From the NCBI GenBank assembly GCA_003242195.1, contig QGUQ01000008.1, positions 1-14,413 on the forward strand: a DNA stretch of 14,413 bases, read 5' to 3'. The notes under the pieces were generated by a model. The model was given only the letters and a program-made list of their open reading frames with translations, was not told where the DNA came from and did no database searches. Below are positions 6,980 to 14,413 of this stretch, in pieces. The stretch's first letter is position 1. Each line of letters begins with the position of its first letter. The DNA is from Bacillota bacterium. Lineage in GTDB: Bacteria > Bacillota > Sulfobacillia > Thermaerobacterales > Thermaerobacteraceae. Made by a program: the position numbers and the translations under genes.

Positions 6980-8515
6980 CTACGCACCCAGGCGCGGCCC
7001 GGCGGCCTTGATCTCCTCGGACACGCCCTCGAATCGCCGGAAGTTCTCGGCGAAGCGGGCGGCCAGCTCGCGGGCCTGCCGGTCGTAGGCCTCGGGGTCG
7101 GGCCACGTGGAGCGCGGGTCCAGCACCTCCGCCGGCACGCCCGGGCAGGCGGTGGGGACGGCCAGGCCGAAGATCGGGTCCACGCGGTGCTCCACGCCGT
7201 CCAGATCGCCCCGCAGGGCGGCGCGGATCATCGCCCGCGTGAAGGGCAGCTTCATCCGGCTACCCACACCGTAGGGGCCGCCCGTCCAGCCCGTGTTCAC
7301 CAGGTAGACGCGGGTCCCGTGCCGGCGCAGCTTCTCGCCCAGCATGCGGGCGTACTCGATGGGGCGCCGCGGCAGGAACGGCTCGCCGAAGCACGTGGAG
7401 AAGGTGGCCTCGGGCGTGGTCACGCCGCGCTCGGTGCCCGCCAGCTTGCTGGTATATCCGGACAGGAAGTAGTACATCGCCTGCTCCGGGGTCAGCCGGG
7501 CGATGGGCGGCAGGACGCCGAAGGCGTCGGCGCTGAGGAAGAAGATCGTCCGCGCGTGGCCCGCCACACCGGGGATCACGGCGCCGTCGATGTAGTCCAC
7601 CGGGTAAGCGGCCCGCGTGTTCTCCGTCAGGTCGGCCCGGTCGTAGAGGGGCTGCCGGGTCTGCGGGTCCAGGATGACGTTCTCCAGCACCGCGCCGAAG
7701 CGGATGGCGTTCCAGATCTGCGGCTCGTACTCCTTGGACAGGTTGATGCACTTGGCGTAGCAGCCGCCTTCGAAGTTGAAGATGCCCCGGTCCGACCAGC
7801 CGTGCTCGTCGTCGCCGATCAGCCGCCGCTCGGGGTCGGCTGAGAGCGTCGTCTTGCCCGTGCCGGAGAGGCCGAAGAACAGGGCGACGTCGCCCTCCCG
7901 CCCCACGTTGGCCGAGCAGTGCATGGGCAGCACGCCGCGCTCGGGCAGCAGGTAGTTCAGCACGCTGAAGATGGACTTCTTGATCTCGCCCGCGTACTCC
8001 GTGCCGCCGATGATCACGGCCCGGCGCTCAAAGCTGACCAGGATGAAGGTCTCCGAGCGGGTGCCGTCGGTGCGTGGATCGGCGTGGAAGGAGGGCGCGT
8101 AGAGGACCGTGAAGTCGGGCTCGAACCCGCCTAGCTCGCCGGGTTCGGGGCGGAGGAACAGCTGCCGGGCGAACAGGCTGTGCCAAGCGTATTCCGTCAC
8201 CACGCGTACCCGGAAGCGGTAGGCGGGGTCGGCGCAGGCGAAGCCGTCGAAGACGAAGTGACTGCGCTGCCGCAGATACTGCTGAATCCGCTCATACAGC
8301 CGGTCGAACTTGTCGCGGGGGAAGGGCTGGTTCACCGGGCCCCAGGCGATGTGGTCGCGGACCGAGGGTTCGTCCACGATGAACTTGTCCTTGGGCGATC
8401 GACCGGTGTATTTACCGGTGGTGACCACCAGCGCCCCGGTGTCGCTCAGTTGCCCCTCTCCGCGGGCCAGCGCCAGCTCTACCAGCTGGGCCGGCGGCAG
8501 GTTGCGGTGGATCAC
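6980..8515 (-). CDS. pckA: Phosphoenolpyruvate carboxykinase (ATP)
   Basis: Cytosolic enzyme converting oxaloacetate and ATP to PEP, CO2 and ADP, the entry step of gluconeogenesis (EC 4.1.1.49). All ATP-type signatures are present, numbering from GTG 8515: TGRSPKDKF (37-45, substrate-binding Arg), GGTEYAGEIKKS (170-181, PCK-specific lysine region), P-loop GLSGTGKTTLS (215-225), metal-binding IGDDEHGW (233-240) and RTIFFLSADAFGVLPP (322-337). Length is 511 residues, against 527-540 for B. subtilis and E. coli. Start: GTG 8515 has GGAGGT 8 nt upstream. The upstream ATG 8578 (adding 21 residues, 532 in all) has only a G-run about 12 nt away, and its extra codons are AT-ending far more often than the rest of the gene (TTA, TTT, CGA, CCT, TCA, ACA). 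8578 remains possible, since homologues carry variable N-terminal extensions. Monocistronic by its surroundings. Confidence 0.96.
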   Translation of the reverse strand: MIHRNLPPAQLVELALARGEGQLSDTGALVVTTGKYTGRSPKDKFIVDEPSVRDHIAWGPVNQPFPRDKFDRLYERIQQYLRQRSHFVFDGFACADPAYRFRVRVVTEYAWHSLFARQLFLRPEPGELGGFEPDFTVLYAPSFHADPRTDGTRSETFILVSFERRAVIIGGTEYAGEIKKSIFSVLNYLLPERGVLPMHCSANVGREGDVALFFGLSGTGKTTLSADPERRLIGDDEHGWSDRGIFNFEGGCYAKCINLSKEYEPQIWNAIRFGAVLENVILDPQTRQPLYDRADLTENTRAAYPVDYIDGAVIPGVAGHARTIFFLSADAFGVLPPIARLTPEQAMYYFLSGYTSKLAGTERGVTTPEATFSTCFGEPFLPRRPIEYARMLGEKLRRHGTRVYLVNTGWTGGPYGVGSRMKLPFTRAMIRAALRGDLDGVEHRVDPIFGLAVPTACPGVPAEVLDPRSTWPDPEAYDRQARELAARFAENFRRFEGVSEEIKAAGPRLGA

Positions 8516-8523
8516 GGGTGTTG

Positions 8524-8529
8524 ACCTCC
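8524..8529 (-). promoter_or_regulatory. Ribosome binding site deciding the pckA start
   Basis: GGAGGT on the minus strand, 8 nt before GTG 8515. It lies inside the reading frame of the alternative ATG 8578 start, and is the strongest Shine-Dalgarno match near the pckA N terminus. Confidence 0.6.
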
Positions 8530-8700
8530 GGGCGCCGTGAGGTAAAGGCGCGTAGTCGTCTCGAAAGCGCGCGTCCATTGCCGGTTCAACCCCCCCGTGA
8601 CGGGCGGCCCGGCACCCGGAATGCGATCCGGACGGCCGGTCGCCGGTCCGCGGCCGGCTTGGCAAGATCCCCTGCGCCGTGAATGCCGGCCTGCAGGTTC

Positions 8701-8717
8701 CATTTCAACACATTTCA
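8701..8717. repeat. Heptamer direct repeat upstream of pckA (possible operator)
   Basis: CATTTCA-ACA-CATTTCA: two identical heptamers with starts 10 bp apart, that is one helical turn. One copy covers the candidate -10 and the other lies in the promoter spacer. A same-face tandem site of this kind would suit a regulator or an upstream recognition element. Confidence 0.4.
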
Positions 8718-8730
8718 TGACCGGGGGCAA
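8702..8730 (-). promoter_or_regulatory. Candidate pckA promoter
   Basis: On the minus strand TTGCCC (8725-8730) and TGAAAT (8702-8707) are separated by 17 nt; each matches 4 of 6 bases of the vegetative -35/-10 consensus. This is a locally AT-rich patch in otherwise GC-rich DNA. It would give a leader of roughly 180 nt before GTG 8515. Weak match; context is the main support. Confidence 0.35.
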
Positions 8731-8797
8731 TGGCTTGGCCGTCTCCGGCCGGGAGTCGCCGGTGGGCGGTGACATGACGGGGGTGAGTGGGCGGCTT

Positions 8798-9190
8798 TCA
8801 TCGCTGCCCGAGGCGGGCGTGTTGCTCCGACTGCAGGTACTCCTGGTAGAGTTCGGCCAGGCGGCGCCCCCGGTAGGCGGCCAGGGTGAAGTCCGCCTGG
8901 TACAGCCATTCCACGGCGGTGGCGGCAAAGGTCAGCGGATGGACGTGCAGGTTCCAGCCCGGCAGCTCGGGGGCGGCCTGAAGCCGTTCGACCTCCCCCG
9001 GCGTGGTGCAGGCGAAGACCGCGTAACCGCCCACCGTCCCCACGAAGTGATCGTGGGTCAGCACGAGTCCGCGGGCCGGGTCGGCGATGTAGGCGTTGAA
9101 GGCCCGGTTCCCCCTGGCCGCCGTCACCCCGGCGGGTGCGTAGGCGATGACCAGGTAACACTTGGGCAAGGGATGCAGGGACCGCGGCAT
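8798..9190 (-). CDS. Conserved-looking hypothetical protein, 130 residues
   Basis: I do not recognise this family. The protein has a soluble, compact composition: an N-terminal strand (CYLVIAYAPAG, 11-21), 'NAYIADPARGLVLTHDHFVG' (32-51), 'GGYAVFACTT' (54-63), 'GWNLHVHPLTFAA' (78-90), then an amphipathic 'AVEWLYQADFTLAAYRGRR' (92-110) and a helical, charged C terminus. No signal peptide or membrane segment. Histidines at 46, 48, 82 and 84 and Asp47 could bind metal, but that is speculation. The alternating strand/helix pattern could suit a small ferredoxin-like (YCII or Dabb-type) fold. Start ATG 9190 has GGAGGTGG (9196-9203) 5-6 nt upstream; an in-frame ATG at 9205 lacks a site. Codon use matches its neighbours. 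Divergent from the RNA methyltransferase and upstream of pckA on the same strand, with 282 nt between. Confidence 0.75.
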   Translation of the reverse strand: MPRSLHPLPKCYLVIAYAPAGVTAARGNRAFNAYIADPARGLVLTHDHFVGTVGGYAVFACTTPGEVERLQAAPELPGWNLHVHPLTFAATAVEWLYQADFTLAAYRGRRLAELYQEYLQSEQHARLGQR

Positions 9191-9312
9191 CGGTGCCACC
9201 TCCATGGCGAGCGTATCCCTGCAGGGCGCCAGGGCCATCGGCCTGGGGTCCGAAATCCCCGTCGGCCGCCGGTCCCAGGCGGCCACTCGCGCTGACGCCG
9301 CCGGGGCCCGCG

Positions 9313-9341
9313 TTGACACCGGGAGGCCGCTGTGGGACCCT
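9313..9341 (+). promoter_or_regulatory. Candidate promoter of the RNA methyltransferase gene
   Basis: A perfect -35 hexamer TTGACA (9313-9318) is followed after 17 nt by GACCCT (9336-9341), a poor -10 that keeps only the A at position 2 and T at position 6. If real, transcription would start near 9348, downstream of the possible GTG at 9332, which favours translation from 9449. Confidence 0.3.
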
Positions 9342-9448
9342 GTTGCCGGCCCCAACCGGCGCAGGGAACCCCGCGCCGGAAGAACCGGCTCCGGGCCGCG
9401 ACGCGCCGCGCTTTGCCCCGGTGCCGGGCATCGGCCGTGCCAGGAGGT

Positions 9449-10915
<1,467 letters not shown>

Positions 10916-10922
10916 GCGCGGG

Positions 10923-10962
10923 GTAGGGGCGGGGTACGCCCGCAGCCCTGCCGCCTCCCTAC
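10923..10962. terminator. Hairpin between convergent genes, possible bidirectional terminator
   Basis: GTAGGGGCGG (10923-10932) pairs with CCGC (10951-10954) and CCCTAC (10957-10962), leaving a 2-nt bulge and an 18-nt loop. It begins 8 nt after the methyltransferase stop and reaches into the stop codon of the transporter gene opposite. No U-tract on either side. Confidence 0.35.
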
Positions 10963-12281
10963 TGCGCCGCCTGGCGCGTCTCGTGCCAGCCCGCCCCGCG
11001 GAGGACGAACCGACAGGCGACCCCGAGCCCGCCGACGGCCAACACCCACGAGGCCAGCGGGACCCGGCCGATGCCGGCCAGGTCGGCCACCACGCCGCCC
11101 AGCAGGCTGCCCAGGGACGCCGCCAGGGCCGCGCTGCCCTCGTACATGCCCACGGCCTCGCCCCGCCGGGCCGGCGGCGTGCTGCGGCTGAGAACCCCGG
11201 TGGCACCCGCCGCCACGAAGGGGTAGAAGGGCAGCGAGAAGGCGGCCATGGTGGCCAGCGGGTGGCGGGCGAGGACGATCAGGGCGTACATCAGCGCGTA
11301 ACCGCCCACGCCCAGGGTGAAGACCCGCTCCGGCCCCCAGCGGTCGGCGAGGCGCCCGGCGGGCGCCAGCACCAGGATGCCCAGGATGCTGGCGATCCCC
11401 AGGGTCAGGCCGACCTGCCCGCGGGAACCTCCCAGGTACTCCGTGAAGTACACGCCCACCACGGCGAAGAACGCCTCGTTCCCGGCGATGGTGATGAGCA
11501 CCGTGGCCGCGATGGCCAGGACCGCCGGGTACCGCCAGATGGCGCGGTCCCCACGCCCCCGGCCGTTACCGCTGAGGGCGCCACCTGCCCTGCTCCTTTC
11601 TTCCCCCGTAGCCTCTGCGGAGGCCTCCGGGGCAGAGGCGGTCCCCGTTGCCGCCACCGGGGCGGCGGCGCCGGGTCCAAGCCTCGACGGCCGGGGCATG
11701 GCCAGGCGGACCACGCAGGCGGCCAGGACCGCCAGGGCCGCGGCCAGCCAGAAAGTCGCGATCATGCCGGCGACCCCCCAGCGCTCGGCCAGCCAGCCGC
11801 TGCCGAAGCTGCCCACGGCCCAACCTGCCGAACGGGCGCGGTACAGCAAGGACGCCGCCTCCCCCGGACGGTCGGGGTAGACCAACGTGAGCCAGGCCAC
11901 CCCCAGGGGAATCACCCCGGCCAGGAAGGCGGTGGTGGTGACCAGCAGGGTGATGAACGCGGTGGAGGAACGGGCTGCCGGTAACGCGCTCAGGGTGGCC
12001 GCGGCTCCCGCCAGGCCGATGGCGATGAGGCGCCCCGGCCGCCCCGTGCGGTCACCCCAGCGTCCCCATCGGCCGGCCATCACGAAGATGGCCAGGGAGG
12101 CCAGCGCCAGGGAGAGGGTGACCACCGTCAGCCGGGGTTCCCCGAGGGCCTGGCGGAGGTACAAGGGGGCGTAGGCGTAGACGGCGACCCCCGCCACTCC
12201 CTCGGCTACGGCAGCCAGCAGGAGCGGCCCGGGGACGGTGCCCGCCACCACCCTCCGTGACACTGCAGCGACGAGACCCAC
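10959..12281 (-). CDS. Major facilitator superfamily transporter (12 TM, extended central loop)
   Basis: 440-residue integral inner-membrane transporter. Two six-helix halves are visible: hydrophobic segments from about residue 17 to 195 and from about 252 to 428. The MFS signature after TM2 is GRWGRWGDRTGRPGR (70-84), and the repeat-related motif in the second half is GRLADRWGPERV (309-320). The halves are joined by a low-complexity Ala/Gly/Ser loop with charged patches (about 197-250), longer than usual. Start GTG 12281 has GGGGAGGGG (12286-12294) about 4-5 nt upstream. Probably a proton-coupled exporter of drugs or small metabolites, judging by subfamily-like features only; the substrate cannot be read from sequence. 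Single gene, convergent with the RNA methyltransferase (43 nt between stops) and downstream of, but separated by a hairpin from, the ABC unit. Confidence 0.9.
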   Translation of the reverse strand: MGLVAAVSRRVVAGTVPGPLLLAAVAEGVAGVAVYAYAPLYLRQALGEPRLTVVTLSLALASLAIFVMAGRWGRWGDRTGRPGRLIAIGLAGAAATLSALPAARSSTAFITLLVTTTAFLAGVIPLGVAWLTLVYPDRPGEAASLLYRARSAGWAVGSFGSGWLAERWGVAGMIATFWLAAALAVLAACVVRLAMPRPSRLGPGAAAPVAATGTASAPEASAEATGEERSRAGGALSGNGRGRGDRAIWRYPAVLAIAATVLITIAGNEAFFAVVGVYFTEYLGGSRGQVGLTLGIASILGILVLAPAGRLADRWGPERVFTLGVGGYALMYALIVLARHPLATMAAFSLPFYPFVAAGATGVLSRSTPPARRGEAVGMYEGSAALAASLGSLLGGVVADLAGIGRVPLASWVLAVGGLGVACRFVLRGAGWHETRQAAQ

Positions 12282-12297
12282 AGCGCCCCTCCCCGCT

Positions 12298-12309
12298 GTG
12301 ACGCATCAC
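12298..12309. promoter_or_regulatory. Inverted repeat upstream of the MFS gene, possible operator
   Basis: GTGA-CGCA-TCAC, a dyad with a 4-nt centre, sits about 17 nt before the MFS start codon, just upstream of its ribosome site. A weak -35-like TTGCCA on the minus strand (plus 12327-12332) would place a -10 over it. Direct copies of CAAGCA (12320, 12341) and CAAGCG (12349) lie just upstream. Confidence 0.3.
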
Positions 12310-12455
12310 GCTGGAAAGACAAGCATTGGCAACACGCGGGCAAGCAAACAAGCGTTCTCATTGTGGCCCAGCGAGGGGAGCTCGTCAAGCAGGTGGCGGG
12401 GGTCGTGGTGGTACCCGTCCTATACGCCGGGGCGGCGGGAGCCCCGTTCCCGGAT

Positions 12456-12487
12456 GCGAGAGGCCGGTCGGGAAACCGGCCCCTCGC
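12456..12487 (-). terminator. Strong hairpin after the ABC permease gene, likely terminator
   Basis: GCGAGAGGCCGGT, 6-nt loop, ACCGGCCCCTCGC: a 13-bp stem with a single mismatch, starting 13 nt after the permease stop on the minus strand. It is the best hairpin in the window. It lacks a following T-run, so it would act as a U-tract-free terminator or 3'-end protector; it also separates the ABC unit from the MFS gene. Confidence 0.55.
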
Positions 12488-12500
12488 CTGAGCCCCCGAC

Positions 12501-14282
12501 TCAGCTCGGCGGCGCGGCCACCCGGTAGGCCCGCTTGCTCGCCCCCAGAACCAGCACCGTCGACCCCGCGGCCAACAGGAGGAGATAGGCAAAGACGGCC
12601 GCCAGCCGGAAGGCGGGCCCGACGGCCGAGGCCAGAAAGGCCACCACCCCCATGCCGCCGAGGCAGGCGGCGCCTGCCAGCATGGCCAGTAGCACGTTGA
12701 AGTTGTACCCGACCGCACCCCGGGGGTCCGTCCAGTCCAGCTTCGGCCGCCACAGGTCGAGAGCCAGTTGCAGGGCGTTCACCGCCACGACCCCCAGGAA
12801 GGCGGTCACCAGCCAGTACGCCCACAGGGCCGGCGTCCAGCGGAACGGGAGCCCCACCGCCGCACCGAGGGGCATCCCTCCCACCCAGGAGACTGCGCAG
12901 GCGAACAGCAACTTGGCGGCCACCTGGTGGTGGGCCGGGACCGGCAGGATCTGCGACACCCAGAAGGCACGCCCCTCACGGCTCAGGGCGCTGGCGCCCA
13001 GGAAGCCGAACAGGCCCGCGCTGGTGGTTGCGGCCACGCCCAGCACGGCACTCCAGGCACGGGCGCTGGGCGTCGTGAGCTGGGCCTCCAGGTGACGAAA
13101 CACCTCGGCACCGTTCCCCATCCCCATCCACCAGGACAGGGCCAGGGTGAGGGGGAACAGGACCATGGGCAACAGCGTGTTCATGGCGAAGGTCGGCGTG
13201 CGCCAGAGCACGGCCCACTCCCGCCAGAGCAGGGCCCGGAAGGGGGACCGCCGGCGGGCGAGCCCGGTCACCGCTCCCCCAGCCTCCCCTGCCGGCAGGC
13301 GCTTCGGCGATTCCAGACTGGCGGCCAGGCTGCGGAAGAACAAGCGGTGGCCCAACCATCCGGCGACGGCCAACGCCCCCGCCCCGGTCGAGGCCAGAAG
13401 CAGCAGGTGGCCGATTCCTCCAAAGGGAGCACCGGTGGCCAGGGCGCGGGTCGCCCACAGGGCCGGCGGACTGTACCGCCCAACCAATCCGGCCAGGTTT
13501 CCGAGGGCTCGGCCGAGCTGCGCGGCATCCACATCCCGGAGCACCGAATAGGGGACGATCTGGGCCACCAACAGGACGCCCACGGTCACCAGGCTACCGG
13601 CCACCACCACCCAATCCCGGTGCCGGGTCCGGCCGGCCAGCCGCACAAGCCCTACCGCGAGCACGGCGGCCAGGGCCAGGGTGGGTAGGGGCAGGAGCAG
13701 CAGGACCGCCGCGGCTTTCAGCCAGTACCCGGTGGCGACCCCCTGGCGCACCCCGTAGACCGCCACCGCCGGTACGAGGAAGATCATGCTCAGCCACTGG
13801 TTGACCAGCACCGTCGCCAGCTTGGCGCTCACGATGGTGCCCGCGGGCAGCGGGAGGCTCACCAGCTGGGGCAGGTCCCGGGCAAAGAAAAAGGTGGACG
13901 CGATGGATACCAGGCCGAACATCAGCAGGAGCATCAGGGCCGTGCCAAAGAAGATGGTCAGCATGGCGTCGGCCTGGCCGATGACGGCCAGCACCTCGTA
14001 GGACTCCGAGGCGGCCACCAGGACGACGAACGACAGGATCAGGAAGCTCAGGGCCGTGAGGAAGAGCCACAGCCACTCGTTCCATCCCAGGCGCGCCGAG
14101 CGCCGGCTGGCGAAGGCCCTGGGGCTGATGGGCAGGCCCACCTTGAGTTGGACGCGGAACAGCGCCCACCAGGTACGGAAGGACGGCGGCCGGCCGCTGC
14201 GCACCAGGTCGCCCCGGCGGGCCGGGCACGCGCCCGAGCCCGTGACGCCGGGCCCGGCACCTCTGCGGACAGGCTTACTCAT
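12501..14282 (-). CDS. ABC transporter permease, large putative-exporter type (ABC_tran_2-like)
   Basis: 593-residue membrane protein with about twelve hydrophobic segments in two blocks. Block one has segments near 69-91, 107-133, 155-178, 188-213, 224-244 and 288-316. Block two has segments near 366-385, 413-432, 455-478, 487-510, 527-548 and 560-582. A cytoplasmic 'RRRSPFRALLWREWAVLWRT' stretch at the mid-point is typical of ABC-2-like permeases, and the FARDLPQLVSLPLP motif (133-146) marks the putative-exporter class (PF16949-like). The first 35 residues are basic and cytoplasmic. Start ATG 14282 overlaps the end of the upstream ATPase gene by 8 nt, so the two are translationally coupled. 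Likely a half-system exporter whose ATPase is the adjacent gene; substrate unknown. Confidence 0.88.
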   Translation of the reverse strand: MSKPVRRGAGPGVTGSGACPARRGDLVRSGRPPSFRTWWALFRVQLKVGLPISPRAFASRRSARLGWNEWLWLFLTALSFLILSFVVLVAASESYEVLAVIGQADAMLTIFFGTALMLLLMFGLVSIASTFFFARDLPQLVSLPLPAGTIVSAKLATVLVNQWLSMIFLVPAVAVYGVRQGVATGYWLKAAAVLLLLPLPTLALAAVLAVGLVRLAGRTRHRDWVVVAGSLVTVGVLLVAQIVPYSVLRDVDAAQLGRALGNLAGLVGRYSPPALWATRALATGAPFGGIGHLLLLASTGAGALAVAGWLGHRLFFRSLAASLESPKRLPAGEAGGAVTGLARRRSPFRALLWREWAVLWRTPTFAMNTLLPMVLFPLTLALSWWMGMGNGAEVFRHLEAQLTTPSARAWSAVLGVAATTSAGLFGFLGASALSREGRAFWVSQILPVPAHHQVAAKLLFACAVSWVGGMPLGAAVGLPFRWTPALWAYWLVTAFLGVVAVNALQLALDLWRPKLDWTDPRGAVGYNFNVLLAMLAGAACLGGMGVVAFLASAVGPAFRLAAVFAYLLLLAAGSTVLVLGASKRAYRVAAPPS

Positions 14283-14413
14283 GGCGGGTCAGCTCCAGGA
14301 ACAGGCTCTCCAGCGTCTCCGAGCCGGCCGCGGCCTGGGCCCGCAGTTCCTCCAGCGTCCCGCAGGCGATGAGCCGCCCCCGGTGGATGATCCCCACCCG
14401 GTGGCAGAGCCGC
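14275..14413 (-). CDS. ABC transporter ATP-binding protein, 3' end only
   Basis: The last 45 codons of an ABC ATPase, running off the right edge. The reading begins RLCHRVGIIHRGRLIACG and continues 'TLEELRAQ...ETLESLFLELTRHE' to a TAA at 14275-14277. The 'LCxRVxIIxxGRLxAxGTLEEL' pattern is the region just after the H-loop in ABC-2-type exporter ATPases. Walker A, the signature motif and Walker B lie outside the window. The stop overlaps the permease start in ATGAGTAA, marking a two-gene ABC exporter operon. Confidence 0.87.
   Translation of the reverse strand, partial: RLCHRVGIIHRGRLIACGTLEELRAQAAAGSETLESLFLELTRHE

Noticed and set aside
6667..6987. N-terminal extension of the DUF3221-like protein to 374 residues
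   Set aside because: The extra 107 residues are Arg/Pro-rich, include the pckA 3' hairpins, and precede a signal-anchor start that has its own strong ribosome site.
6923..8524. Plus-strand open frames opposite pckA (for example 6923-7843 and 8180-8524)
   Set aside because: Mirror readings of pckA codons; PckA motifs on the minus strand are unequivocal.
8737..8750. GGCCG-TCTC-CGGCC hairpin downstream of the 130-residue gene as a terminator
   Set aside because: Only a 5-bp stem with no T-run; in DNA of this GC content such short repeats are expected by chance.
8597..9295. Plus-strand open frame of 232 codons across the intergenic region and opposite the 130-residue gene
   Set aside because: No ribosome site or recognisable sequence; the opposite frame has a strong ribosome site and patterned protein.
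12768..13688. Plus-strand open frame of 306 codons opposite the ABC permease
   Set aside because: Gln/Gly/His/Pro-rich antisense reading; the permease with its membrane segments is the real gene.

Overview
The window is very GC-rich DNA (about 70% or more by eye) with strong GC3 bias, many GTG starts and textbook GGAGG-type ribosome binding sites. An ATP-type PEP carboxykinase, a protein with Bacillota-style DUF3221 (YobA-like) modules and the strong Shine-Dalgarno sites together suggest a high-GC Bacillota of the Thermaerobacter/Sulfobacillia/Symbiobacterium kind. That assignment is inference; there is no rRNA or other phylogenetic marker here. No tRNA, rRNA, CRISPR array, insertion sequence or phage gene was seen.

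Layout. (1) 1-5845, plus strand: a tightly packed catabolic operon. It holds a hydantoinase/oxoprolinase A subunit that is missing its N-terminal third at the left edge (20-1411), its B subunit (1414-3159), a second and shorter HyuA-class ASKHA protein (3143-4702), and a DUF917 / S-methyl-thiohydantoin-desulfurase-like protein (4706-5845). Spacings run from a 17-nt overlap to a 3-nt gap, so translational coupling is likely. (2) 5863-9190, minus strand: a membrane-anchored protein with two tandem DUF3221-like modules, then pckA (gluconeogenic PEP carboxykinase) with a long upstream region, then an unrecognised 130-residue conserved-looking protein. (3) 9449-10915, plus strand: an RsmF/NSUN-type RNA cytosine-C5 methyltransferase with a C-terminal RsmF/PUA-like domain. 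(4) 10959-12281, minus strand: a 12-TM MFS transporter, convergent with the methyltransferase. (5) 12501-14413, minus strand: an ABC exporter unit, a large permease preceded by the 3' end of its ATPase, which overlaps the permease start by 8 nt.

How it fits together: the Hyu/DUF917 operon probably opens and processes a cyclic amide (hydantoin, oxoproline or thiohydantoin-like) at the expense of ATP, giving an amino-acid-like product. pckA would feed C4 acids into gluconeogenesis but is transcribed separately, and any link is only metabolic. The other units look like independent housekeeping or accessory genes. The part most worth following up is the operon with two different HyuA classes plus DUF917. 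Next are the duplicated DUF3221 protein and the repeat-containing upstream region of pckA.
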